Assembly: GCA_012514315.1 (NCBI GenBank)
Contig: JAAZAN010000103.1
Coordinates: forward strand, 1-36,489
Length of the DNA: 36,489 bases
DNA from: Chloroflexota bacterium
Lineage (GTDB): Bacteria > Chloroflexota > Anaerolineae > B4-G1
Direction: 5' to 3'
Positions 15,682 to 23,667 of the stretch are shown one piece after another. The notes under the pieces were generated by a model. It was given only the letters and a program-made list of their open reading frames with translations, ran no database searches and had not been told where the DNA came from. The position numbers and the translations under genes are program-made. The stretch's first letter is position 1. Each line of letters opens with the position of its first letter.

Positions 15682-17406
15682 TCAGAAGTTTACTGCGGGC
15701 ACAGTCTCTCGCACAAGATGCCGTATGGCTTCAGGACTCTCTGCGGCAAGGGCTTGCTCCGCGACTTCTTGTGCCTCGTCCAGCGTTAGCGAACGAATGA
15801 TCTGCTTGGCGAGTGGTATCGCAGGGGGGTTCATGCTGAACTCGTCAAGCATCAGGCCCAGGAGGATCGGGATGGCCAGCGGCTCTCCGGCCAGTTCACC
15901 GCACATTCCCACCCATTTGCCCTTTGAGTGAGCCGCCTCGATGACCTGAGCCACTGACCGTAGGACGGCTGGCTGGAATGCATCGGCCAGGTCAGCGACT
16001 GTGGCATTGGTGCGGTCAGCAGCCATCGTGTACTGACTCAGATCGTTGGTTCCGATGGAGAAGAAGTCCACACTGTCTGCCAATAGGTCGGCTGTTAGAG
16101 CCGCTGCCGGTGTCTCGACCATGATGCCAACCTGGATAGCGTCGGACACGGCGTGCCCTTCGGTCTCTAGTTCGGACCGACAATCCTCCAGTACGGTGCG
16201 AGCGGCGCGGACCTCGTCGACTGTCGCTACCATCGGAAACATAATCCGCAGATCGTGCCCCGGGCTTGCCCGCAGTGCGGCTCTCAGCTGGGGTCGAAAG
16301 AGCTCGGGACGGGCCAGACAGAGACGGATAGCTCGCAGACCCAGGAACGGGTTCATCTCAGGTTCCAGCTGGAGATATGGCAAGTGTTTGTCCCCGCCGA
16401 TGTCCAGCGTGCGCAGGATGACGGGCAGCTCACCGAAGATGTCGAGGATGGCGTTGTATGCACGCACCTGCTCCTCCTCATCGGGTAGGTGATCCCGTTC
16501 GAGGTAGAGGAACTCGGTGCGCAGCAGTCCGATGCCTTCCGCGCCTAATTCCAGTGCCGAATGCGCCAGCTCCACATTCCCGACATTCGCGGCTACCTCG
16601 ACACGGCGCCCATCCTGTGTGATCGCGGGCTCGTGGGCGTGCCGGCGGGCGCCTGCCAGCGCGGCCGAGTTGCGGACCGCCTCAGCTTCGCATGCAGCGA
16701 TGGTCGGGTCGTCAGGGTCGACGAGCAATGTGCCCGCGTTCCCATCAACGATGAGTGTGGTCCCATCCGGGACGTCGAGCACAGCGGGTCCGATGCCAAC
16801 GACGGCAGGCAGTCCCAGGGCTCGGGCCAAAATGGCGGTGTGCGACGTGGCGCCGCCCTCAGCAGTGCAGAATCCGCGTACGAGCGCCTTGTCGAGCAAC
16901 ACTGTGTCGGACGGTGTCAAATCGTGGGCCAGAATGATGGAGGGTTGGCTAAGATTGGCGGCCGGCGATTGCGTGGTCCCCAGCAATATGGACAGCACTC
17001 GCTCACCAACGTCCCGCACATCTGCAGCCCGGGCGCTGAGGTACTCATCGTCGAGAGCGGCCAGTGCACCTGCATAGCTCTCGACCGCGTCCTGCAGCGC
17101 GCTCTCAGCGTTGACGTTGTGCGTCTCGATCTCCTCGCGCACGGTGGCCAGGAGGTCAGGGTCCTCCAGCATCAGAATATGGGCTTCGAAGACGGCTGCT
17201 TCGTCCTCACCTGCCTCCGCGGCTGCCTTGACCTGTATCTCTTCCAGCTGGCGCCTGGCTCGCTCAAGCGCCGCCTCGGTCCTGGCCCACTCGGTTGCCG
17301 GATCATCGACTGTGCGCCGCTCGACAGTGTGCTCAGTACGTCGGAACTGGAAGGCTGGTCCCATCGCGATACCGCGCGATGCGGCGATGCCGCGCAAGGT
17401 CCTCAT
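15682..17406 (-). CDS. ptsI: PTS enzyme I (phosphoenolpyruvate-protein phosphotransferase)
   Basis: This 574-residue cytosolic protein starts the PTS phosphorelay: it takes phosphate from PEP on a histidine and hands it to HPr. The N-terminal 'GIAASRGIAMGPAF' is followed by an HPr-binding helical domain. The phospho-acceptor is His189 in 'GGATSHTAILARALGLP', and the C-terminal PEP-binding barrel shows 'GIGLLRTEFLYL', 'LRTLDIGGDKHLPYL', 'FLGLRAIRLCL', 'GIMVETPAA', 'FFSIGTNDLSQY' and 'GMCGELAGEP'. All catalytic blocks are intact and length is normal. It overlaps ptsH by 4 nt (ATGA). No sugar-specific enzyme II is in the window. Confidence 0.97.
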   Translation of the reverse strand: MRTLRGIAASRGIAMGPAFQFRRTEHTVERRTVDDPATEWARTEAALERARRQLEEIQVKAAAEAGEDEAAVFEAHILMLEDPDLLATVREEIETHNVNAESALQDAVESYAGALAALDDEYLSARAADVRDVGERVLSILLGTTQSPAANLSQPSIILAHDLTPSDTVLLDKALVRGFCTAEGGATSHTAILARALGLPAVVGIGPAVLDVPDGTTLIVDGNAGTLLVDPDDPTIAACEAEAVRNSAALAGARRHAHEPAITQDGRRVEVAANVGNVELAHSALELGAEGIGLLRTEFLYLERDHLPDEEEQVRAYNAILDIFGELPVILRTLDIGGDKHLPYLQLEPEMNPFLGLRAIRLCLARPELFRPQLRAALRASPGHDLRIMFPMVATVDEVRAARTVLEDCRSELETEGHAVSDAIQVGIMVETPAAALTADLLADSVDFFSIGTNDLSQYTMAADRTNATVADLADAFQPAVLRSVAQVIEAAHSKGKWVGMCGELAGEPLAIPILLGLMLDEFSMNPPAIPLAKQIIRSLTLDEAQEVAEQALAAESPEAIRHLVRETVPAVNF

Positions 17407-17672
17407 GCCGTCTCTCCGAAGTCGCTCTCGATCAACTCTCGGAGTGCGGTCAGCGCCGCCTCCGCATCATCCCCTTCAGCTCGGATGGTGATATGGGCGC
17501 CCTGGTCAACGCCCAGGCTCAAAACAGTCAGGATGCTCTTGGCATTTGCCTCCTTGCCGTTATGAGCCACGGTGATGGTGCTCGTGAACTGCTTGGCAGT
17601 CTTCACGAACGATGCTGCGGGCCGCGCGTGTAAGCCAGCACTATGGTTCACAGTCAGTGCGATCTCTGACAC
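17403..17672 (-). CDS. ptsH: PTS phosphocarrier protein HPr
   Basis: This 89-residue HPr receives phosphate from enzyme I on His15 ('HSAGLHARPA') and carries Ser46 in 'NAKSILTVLSLGV', the site that HPr kinase uses in many Gram-positive bacteria. I chose the second of two tandem GTG codons (17672): AGGAGG lies exactly 7 nt upstream, and this start places the two functional residues at the canonical positions 15 and 46. Longer in-frame upstream sequence has no ribosome site and is not conserved. It is translationally coupled to ptsI. Confidence 0.95.
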   Translation of the reverse strand: MSEIALTVNHSAGLHARPAASFVKTAKQFTSTITVAHNGKEANAKSILTVLSLGVDQGAHITIRAEGDDAEAALTALRELIESDFGETA

Positions 17673-17974
17673 CACGGTTCCTCCTATCTGGTGTTCACCC
17701 ACTGGTATCCGTGTCATCATCTCGTCCGGAGCGTGTGGTGAGTCGGATAGCTTCATGCCATTATGCCACACCTGAGGTCCAAGTCAAGCGAGCGAAATGC
17801 CTCACGTATCTGGTTACCGAAGCAGGTACGTTGCCCCATATCGGATGTTACGCGTGGCTCGGGAGGATCACATCGGCGGCGGCGAGAAGTATCTGGACCA
17901 GCTGCGAGCGCGCTCCCGTTCAGCGTCCATCCGATACATCAGCCGGCCGGTGTCGAATGCACATTCCATCTGGA
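17673..17974 (-). other. Region between the serine hydrolase gene and ptsH
   Basis: It holds the ptsH leader of about 80 nt (17673-17753) and the promoter at 17760-17787. In the remaining 190 bp up to the serine hydrolase stop codon I see no gene, hairpin with T-run or known element. Confidence 0.5.
17760..17787 (-). promoter_or_regulatory. Promoter of ptsH-ptsI
   Basis: On the minus strand TTGACT (17787-17782), a 16-nt spacer and CATAAT (17765-17760). It gives a leader of about 80 nt before GTG 17672. Confidence 0.65.
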
Positions 17975-19909
17975 TCAGAAATGGAAGCCAAGGAGATTCC
18001 AGTAGTTGAGCAGCCACAATGAAGATGATAGTGCCAGTACGTTCAGGGTAAACAGTGTGCGGCCAACTGGTGTCCACCATCGTTGTCTCCAGGACATGGC
18101 CGCGGAGATGATCACACCCAGGGTCAGGCCAGATGCCAGGATGGGCAGGGAGTAGACCAGGTGCACCAGGAGGCCGGACTGCGCAAATACAACGGCTGCG
18201 TTGGTGGCAACGTAGCCGAGTGCGAATGCGACAAGCAACGCGCTGGCCAAAGTCGCCGCCTGCCGCGCGCGTCGAGCTAGCGCGGCCTCCCGCTGTGAAA
18301 CTTGATGACGGCGTCTGCGTATCAAGGAGCCAACAGGCGCCGCCGCCAGGCCGCCGAAGAGGCCCGAGAGACTGAAGATGAGTAGTGGCAACTGGAACGC
18401 TGTCGTATCGTACCACCGGATGCGTTCATAGCTGAATGCCGGCTGACTGCCGAAGAAGAGATGCGTGATGTGCTGACTGGCGCTCTCGCGGAAGGCCAGG
18501 AGGTCATCTCCGTCGATTCGTTTGAACAGATGCGGGTCGATCATCGCCCAGTCGGAGGTCTCTCCTGTCTGTTGCCGGGCAGTGAGGGTGCCATCCCCAT
18601 TGGCAACTATTCTGGTTTCCATGCCGATGGCGCTTACTTTGCTGACCGTGGTGTGTGAGTGCACTGTGAGACGATACGACCCCGCGTATCGTGCCAGTTG
18701 ATTCTCAGAATGCGGCTGAGCGTCCGTACCCACGGCATCTGGCGCCCGCGGAAAGAAGTTGTCAATGAACTCAACCATTAGGTCGTGAGATAACCTGCGG
18801 TCGACACTGTTGGAGCACATCACAATGCCAACGCCTTCGTCCGGGGCCATCAGGACCAAGCTGTGGAATTGGGTAGGGGCTGTGCCGGTATGCCATAGGA
18901 AACGACGGCCGTTTCGCTCGTACTCGAGGAAGCCGTACGTCGTCCCAGAGATGCGCGGGTCATTGCTGAACTGCCGGCGATGCATCTCGGCCACGGTTTG
19001 CGGCTCGAGTATGCGCCGGCCACGATACTCACCTCCCTCCAAGTGGGCTGCGATGAAGTGGGCTATGTCGATGGTTGTGAAGTACCCCATACCAGCCGGC
19101 ATGATGTTCGCGTAATAGACGGGCGCCTCGACAAAACGGTCTGACTGGTGAGTGTAGCCATATGCTGCACGCGCCTCCAGGTTATGCGGCAGTGGCTGCT
19201 CAAACGTGCTACTGTCCATCCCTAGAGGGCTGAATATGTGGCGCTGGATGTAGGTGTGAAAGGGCATTCCCGATACGTGTTCCACGATGACGCCGGCCAA
19301 GGCAGCGCCGTAATTGCTGTAGCTCGTTAGCTCACCCGGCGCTCTTACTCGAGCCGGCTGGAAGCGCGCCGCGTAAGCCGGTGGAGTCAGCGTCTCTTCA
19401 GGAGTGCGGGCCAGGCTGCCGATAATGCTGTCCTCGAAACCTGCAGTGTGTGTGAGGAGGTGAGCCAGTGTTACTGGCTGCTTGTAAGTTTCCGCGATAT
19501 GAACTGATCCCAAGTACTCATTTACATCAGCGTTGAGATCTACCAGGCCCTGCTCGACGAGTTGCATCACGGCCGTCCATGTGAAGAGCTTGCCCACCGA
19601 TCCGGCATTGAACAGAGTGCTGGCCGGATGCACAGCGATGCCCTCATTCAGCCTCGCATAGCCGTACCCTTCAGCAAAGATGACCTCACCATCCTGAACC
19701 ACAGCGAACGAGACGCCCGGAATACCGTACTCGGCCATCGCCCGGGAGAAGAACTGGTTGGAGAATGTTTCCACACTGCCTGATTCAACGGCCTGCTCGT
19801 TGCAGGTGGTCCGCCCTTCACTGGGTGATGCTGTGCCAACTGTCAGCCACAACACCGTGACGATCGTGAGCAAGCGCCGGCACAGGCCAGATGGCAGTGA
19901 GTCGCTCAT
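17975..19909 (-). CDS. Secreted beta-lactamase-family serine hydrolase with C-terminal membrane helices
   Basis: This 644-residue protein has an N-terminal signal sequence (about 1-30), then a class C beta-lactamase/DD-peptidase-like domain with 'SVGK' (Ser104, Lys107), 'SYSNYG' as the Tyr-x-Asn motif and 'LWHTGTAP' as the third motif. A middle beta-rich region (about 430-500) and four hydrophobic helices at the C-terminus follow. Such PF00144 proteins are esterases, D-aminopeptidases or muropeptidases; the substrate is unknown. ATG 19909 has AGGAGG 7 nt upstream and overlaps the nagA stop (ATGA), so an upstream extension into nagA is not real. Coupling to nagA suggests work on cell-wall sugars or peptides outside the membrane. 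Confidence 0.88.
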   Translation of the reverse strand: MSDSLPSGLCRRLLTIVTVLWLTVGTASPSEGRTTCNEQAVESGSVETFSNQFFSRAMAEYGIPGVSFAVVQDGEVIFAEGYGYARLNEGIAVHPASTLFNAGSVGKLFTWTAVMQLVEQGLVDLNADVNEYLGSVHIAETYKQPVTLAHLLTHTAGFEDSIIGSLARTPEETLTPPAYAARFQPARVRAPGELTSYSNYGAALAGVIVEHVSGMPFHTYIQRHIFSPLGMDSSTFEQPLPHNLEARAAYGYTHQSDRFVEAPVYYANIMPAGMGYFTTIDIAHFIAAHLEGGEYRGRRILEPQTVAEMHRRQFSNDPRISGTTYGFLEYERNGRRFLWHTGTAPTQFHSLVLMAPDEGVGIVMCSNSVDRRLSHDLMVEFIDNFFPRAPDAVGTDAQPHSENQLARYAGSYRLTVHSHTTVSKVSAIGMETRIVANGDGTLTARQQTGETSDWAMIDPHLFKRIDGDDLLAFRESASQHITHLFFGSQPAFSYERIRWYDTTAFQLPLLIFSLSGLFGGLAAAPVGSLIRRRRHQVSQREAALARRARQAATLASALLVAFALGYVATNAAVVFAQSGLLVHLVYSLPILASGLTLGVIISAAMSWRQRWWTPVGRTLFTLNVLALSSSLWLLNYWNLLGFHF

Positions 19910-21144
19910 CCACGTTCCTCCTGGGTTCGCCGTGTGGGCGATCTGACAGTGCTTGTCGGAACTGACTCGACTCGCTCTGTATCGCCGCGAGAAAACGCGA
20001 CCTTGCCGCCCACTATGGTCACTGCGGGGTGCAGATCTGCATCGAGTAGGACGATGTCGGCATCGTATCCAGGACTGAGACGGCCTTTGCGCAATCCCAG
20101 CAGATCCGCAGGTACGCGCGAGGCGGGTATCAGAGCTTCCTCGAGCGATAGTCCCACAGAGCGGACCAGGTTGCGCACTCCGGTATCGAGCAGAGCATGG
20201 GATCCAGCGATTGTGCCGTCGGCCAGGCGGCACGCGCCGCCCTGCACGAACACCTGACTGTCATCCCATTTGTAGATTCCGTCCGGCATACCGGCGAGCG
20301 GCGCTGCATCGCTGACCAACGCGACATGGCGCAGCCCTTTCGTGCGCAGGAGGACGGCCATCACAGCTGGATGGATGTGTATGCCGTCGGCGATCAGCTG
20401 AGCCGTGATCTCATCGAAGTAGAGCACAGCCCCCACAACTCCCGGTTCGCGGTGGTGCAGTGGCCGCATTGCGTTGAACGTGTGGGTTGCGTGGCTCAGT
20501 CCTAGCTTGACTGCAGCAGCAACCTGATCGAACGTGGCATCCGAATGGCCGATCGAAGGGATGACGCCAGACGCGATCAGTTGCGGGATGCACTCCATCG
20601 CTCCACCTAACTCCGGGGCGAAGCTCACCAATCGAATTCGGCCTCCAGAGGCATTCTGTAGTGCGCTGAACCGTTGCCACGACAGTGATTCGAACCATGC
20701 GGCGCTCGCCATACCGGGCCGGGCAGGCGACAGAAACGGTCCCTCCAGGTGGATACCGGCACAGTTCGCACCCTCCGGCGGGTTCTCGATGACGACGGCC
20801 ATCTCAGTCAATCGCCTGAGCGTCTCGTCATACGGCAGTGTGAGTGTGGTAGCCGTGAAGGAAGTAACGCCGTACGTGGGCAGGGCCCGAATGACTCCTG
20901 CTAGACCCGTCCCCATCGCATTATGACCGTGCAGCCCGTGAGCGTGGAGATCGATGAATCCTGGTACTGCCGTCAGACCCTGTGCATCGAGTGTGAGCTG
21001 GTCATCGATGGTGTCCGGGTGATACTCAGGAAGGATTGAGGTGATCCGTCCATCGACGATAGTCACCGCACCATGCTCAATCAGGCCTTCGGGTGTGACG
21101 ATTCCTGCGTTGACGATGGTATTGATTCGTTCAGCAGACATCAT
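19906..21144 (-). CDS. nagA: N-acetylglucosamine-6-phosphate deacetylase
   Basis: This 412-residue amidohydrolase removes acetate from GlcNAc-6-phosphate, giving glucosamine-6-phosphate. It shows 'GFIDLHAHG' (His67, His69), 'GIHLEGPFLSP' with metal ligand Glu134, 'SIGHSDAT' (His200), 'HATHTFNAM' (His221) and 'LVSDAAPLAG' with the catalytic Asp279. Start is ATG 21144 or the adjacent ATG 21141, with AAGGAG 5 or 8 nt upstream. It is divergent from xerD and is translationally coupled to the serine hydrolase downstream. No nagB or kinase is next to it; the PTS genes lie nearby on the same strand. Confidence 0.95.
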   Translation of the reverse strand: MMSAERINTIVNAGIVTPEGLIEHGAVTIVDGRITSILPEYHPDTIDDQLTLDAQGLTAVPGFIDLHAHGLHGHNAMGTGLAGVIRALPTYGVTSFTATTLTLPYDETLRRLTEMAVVIENPPEGANCAGIHLEGPFLSPARPGMASAAWFESLSWQRFSALQNASGGRIRLVSFAPELGGAMECIPQLIASGVIPSIGHSDATFDQVAAAVKLGLSHATHTFNAMRPLHHREPGVVGAVLYFDEITAQLIADGIHIHPAVMAVLLRTKGLRHVALVSDAAPLAGMPDGIYKWDDSQVFVQGGACRLADGTIAGSHALLDTGVRNLVRSVGLSLEEALIPASRVPADLLGLRKGRLSPGYDADIVLLDADLHPAVTIVGGKVAFSRGDTERVESVPTSTVRSPTRRTQEERG

Positions 21145-21177
21145 TTGGGCTCCTTGAATCGTACGTGCTGCCTCGTT

Positions 21178-21204
21178 TTGACTCCATGTGAACCGTGCTA
21201 TAAT
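21178..21204 (+). promoter_or_regulatory. Promoter of the xerD operon
   Basis: A perfect TATAAT (21199-21204) lies 15 nt after TTGACT (21178-21183); the spacer is short. It makes any coding start before about 21210 impossible, supporting ATG 21236 for xerD. Confidence 0.6.
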
Positions 21205-21235
21205 CGAGGCATGGGACTATCAGGAGGATCGGTTG

Positions 21236-22126
21236 ATGCGAGCACGGGTTGACGAGTTTCTTCAGTATATCGCGATCGAGAAAGGATACTCCCGTCACAC
21301 CATTGCCGCATATCGTCTCGATTTGGGTCAGTTTCTGGACTATCTCGGCCAACGCGGTCTTGATTCATGGAACAGTGTCACACGACGTGATGTGATCGAG
21401 TACGTATTATACCTGAAAGATCGTGATTACGCTCGATCCACGGTGGCTCGCAAGGCCGCCGCTGTGAGGTCGTTCTTCAAGTTCCTCGTCGCCGATGGTC
21501 TGGTGAAGGGGGATCCGACCGAATCTATTGGGTCGCTGCCGGTTGATCGCCGCCTGCCCCATCCGTTGACACCCAGTGAGATGGCTCAACTGCTTTCGTC
21601 AGTGTCGCATTCCCAGGAGTCGAAGGCATTGCGTGACGCGGCGATCCTGGAGCTGATGTACGCTACCGGAATGCGGGTGAGCGAGGTGATTCACCTGGGT
21701 CTCGACGGGATCAATCTGGATGCTATGACCGTACGCTGTCGCGGCAAAGGCGACAAGGAACGAGTGCTGCCGCTCTACCCTCGAGCGGTTGATGTGGTTC
21801 GCAGGTATCTGGAGTCTGGGCGACCTGAGCTCACGGACGCAACCGATGTCACAGCACTGTTTGTCAATCATCGCGGTCGTCCGTTGACACGTCAGGGTGT
21901 CTGGCTGATTGTCAAAGAGCGTGCGGCATGCGCCGGCATCGAGCGTGAAATTACACCGCATATGCTGCGTCATTCATTTGCCACGCATATGCTTGACGGC
22001 GGAGCGGGTCTGCGCGAGGTCCAGCACTTGCTGGGTCACGCCAGCGTGACGACGACACAGATCTATACCGAGGTGTCCACACGCCGGCAGCGTGAGGTCT
22101 ACGATCGGGCTCATCCTCGAGCCTGA
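21236..22126 (+). CDS. xerD: Tyrosine site-specific recombinase XerC/XerD
   Basis: This 296-residue protein has a SAM-like core-binding N-terminal domain ('FLQYIAIEKGYSRHTIAAYR') and a catalytic domain with the full set: Arg147 ('YATGMRVSEV'), Lys171 ('RGKGDKERVLPL'), His242 and Arg245 ('PHMLRHSFATHML'), His268 ('LLGHASVTTTQIYTEV') and nucleophile Tyr277. It resolves chromosome dimers at dif. ATG 21236 has AGGAGG 8 nt upstream; further upstream codons overlap the promoter. The length equals standard XerC/D. A chromosomal Xer rather than a phage integrase is indicated by length, motifs and neighbours; XerC versus XerD cannot be settled. Confidence 0.93.
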   Translation: MRARVDEFLQYIAIEKGYSRHTIAAYRLDLGQFLDYLGQRGLDSWNSVTRRDVIEYVLYLKDRDYARSTVARKAAAVRSFFKFLVADGLVKGDPTESIGSLPVDRRLPHPLTPSEMAQLLSSVSHSQESKALRDAAILELMYATGMRVSEVIHLGLDGINLDAMTVRCRGKGDKERVLPLYPRAVDVVRRYLESGRPELTDATDVTALFVNHRGRPLTRQGVWLIVKERAACAGIEREITPHMLRHSFATHMLDGGAGLREVQHLLGHASVTTTQIYTEVSTRRQREVYDRAHPRA

Positions 22127-22164
22127 CTGCGCACAGAAGCAACTCACGGCGTTCGGGAGGTCCC

Positions 22165-22803
22165 ATGGACAAATACGTAAGCCGGTTTCTAGCGGATGGC
22201 GAGACGGTTGTCACGGTGGCGCGTGACCACTGGATCACTCAACTGTGGACTATTGTGGTCGATCTCGCACTGATGATTGTGATCGTTGGACTGTCAGTGG
22301 CGGGCATCATCCTCTCCCCCCCATGGACGTGGTTTGGACTGGCGCTGCTTCTGGCGCCCATCGGCCACTTGGCAATCCGCATGGTTGAATGGTGGAACCG
22401 GCAGTACATCATCACGAATAGACGTCTGATCCAGGTCGAGGGAACAACCAGGAAGCGCGTATCCGATACGGAGCTTGAGAAGATTAACGACGTGATTATG
22501 GAGCAGTCTGCCTGGGGGCAGATGCTCAACTACGGCGATATCCATGTGCTGACCGGATCCGACGCTGGGCTCGACTGGTTCGGCCAGATCGCCGATCCGA
22601 TTGGGTTCAAGAAGGCTCTGTATGCTCAGAAAGACGTGCTGTGCGGTCCGATACGAGGTAGGTCGTGCGCGGTTGAATCGTCTGGATCGAACTCATCCAG
22701 CATTTCCGACCTGATCGCTGAACTGGATCATCTGCGCTGTGAAGGGTTGCTCACTGACGAGGAGTTCGAGACGAAGAAACGGCGTCTGATGGATAGGATC
22801 TGA
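22165..22803 (+). CDS. Bacterial PH-domain (bPH2) membrane protein with SHOCT tail
   Basis: This 212-residue protein has two hydrophobic helices near 27-75, a bacterial PH-like domain ('NRQYIITNRRLIQVEGTTRK' and 'LEKINDVIMEQSAWGQMLNYGDIHVLTG'), a Ser-rich linker (about 166-180) and a C-terminal SHOCT motif ('ELDHLRCEGLLTDEEFETKK'). SHOCT is a short oligomerisation-linked tail of unknown detailed role. A function cannot be assigned. It lies 38 nt after xerD and 21 nt before punA, so it is in an operon with them. GGGAGG lies 4 nt before the ATG. Confidence 0.88.
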   Translation: MDKYVSRFLADGETVVTVARDHWITQLWTIVVDLALMIVIVGLSVAGIILSPPWTWFGLALLLAPIGHLAIRMVEWWNRQYIITNRRLIQVEGTTRKRVSDTELEKINDVIMEQSAWGQMLNYGDIHVLTGSDAGLDWFGQIADPIGFKKALYAQKDVLCGPIRGRSCAVESSGSNSSSISDLIAELDHLRCEGLLTDEEFETKKRRLMDRI

Positions 22804-22824
22804 GGAAGGAGGAGGGCTGATCGG

Positions 22825-23667
22825 ATGGGTGATACCTACTCTATGACGGACTACCAGGCTGCAGCGGACCTGATACGAGGTCGCACAGCGATCGATCCCA
22901 AAGTGGGCCTGATTCTGGGGACTGGGCTCGGGGAGATCGCTGAGACGGTTCAGGATAGTGTCGTGATTCCGTATGCCGATATCCCAGGATTTCCTCATTC
23001 AGGTGTTGCCGGTCACGCTGGCCGCATGGTTGTTGGACGGCTCGAAGGGCGCCCCGTTGTTGTGTTGCAGGGGCGGGCGCACTACTACGAGGGTTACTCG
23101 ATGGACCAGGTAACCTTTGCGGTTCGCGTGCTACAGGTGTTGGGCATTGAGATTCTGATCGTGACCAACGCGGCGGGAGGCATCAACGGGAGCTTCGTGG
23201 CCGGCGATATCATGCTGATTACCGATCACATTAACCTGATTGGTATGGGTGGCGCCAATCCGCTGCGAGGCCCCAATCTGGACGCGCTTGGGCCGCGCTT
23301 TCCGGACATGTCGGTCGCTTACGACGAGAAGCTGCGCAGTCTGGCCAGGCGCGTGGCGCAGAAGGCAGAGATTGTTCTACAGGAGGGAGTCTACGTCTGT
23401 CTGGCGGGCCCGAGTTTTGAAACCCCGGCGGATCTCCGATTCCTGCGCGTGATCGGCGCCGATGCTGTGGGGATGTCCACCGTTCCTGAGGTCATTGCGG
23501 CGCGACACGGCGGGACGCGTGTGCTGGGTTTCTCGGGTATCACCAATATGACGCCAGTCGACGGCGCTATGTCCGCGAGCACGAACCACGAGGAAGTGCT
23601 GGAAGTTGGCAGGATGCTGGCGCCAAAGATGGTGGCAGTCATTCGAGGGGTGTTGAGCGGACTATGA
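22825..23667 (+). CDS. punA: Purine-nucleoside phosphorylase (trimeric, inosine/guanosine type)
   Basis: This 280-residue protein has 'LILGTGLGEIAE' (29-40; usual LGSGLG), 'GHAGRMVVG' (63-71), phosphate-site 'QGRAHYYEGYS' (82-92) with His86, 'VTNAAGGIN', 'GPSFETPAD' with Glu199, 'VGMSTVPEV' and 'SGITNMT' with Asn241. It phosphorolyses inosine, guanosine and their deoxy forms to base plus (deoxy)ribose 1-phosphate. The family and length match trimeric PNP. In Bacillus subtilis pupG lies near ripX (xerD), a similar neighbourhood. A purine-rich GGAGGAGGG precedes the start at rather long spacing; a Met at residue 7 is an alternative. Confidence 0.95.
   Translation: MGDTYSMTDYQAAADLIRGRTAIDPKVGLILGTGLGEIAETVQDSVVIPYADIPGFPHSGVAGHAGRMVVGRLEGRPVVVLQGRAHYYEGYSMDQVTFAVRVLQVLGIEILIVTNAAGGINGSFVAGDIMLITDHINLIGMGGANPLRGPNLDALGPRFPDMSVAYDEKLRSLARRVAQKAEIVLQEGVYVCLAGPSFETPADLRFLRVIGADAVGMSTVPEVIAARHGGTRVLGFSGITNMTPVDGAMSASTNHEEVLEVGRMLAPKMVAVIRGVLSGL

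Noticed and set aside
16561..17565. 334-codon plus-strand reading frame antisense to ptsI
   Set aside because: It lies wholly opposite intact, conserved ptsI and ptsH; its predicted protein has no recognisable motif and results from GC-rich codon bias.
19910..20233. N-terminal extension of the serine hydrolase into nagA
   Set aside because: The extension is Arg/Ser-rich with no conserved motif, while ATG 19909 has AGGAGG at 7 nt and is followed by a normal signal peptide.
21188..21235. Upstream start for xerD at 21188
   Set aside because: It would place the coding sequence on top of the TATAAT promoter; ATG 21236 gives the usual Xer length and has AGGAGG at 8 nt.
21236..22126. Phage or mobile-element integrase rather than XerD
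   Set aside because: Length, N-terminal domain and neighbours match chromosomal Xer recombinases; no attachment repeats, tRNA or phage genes are near.
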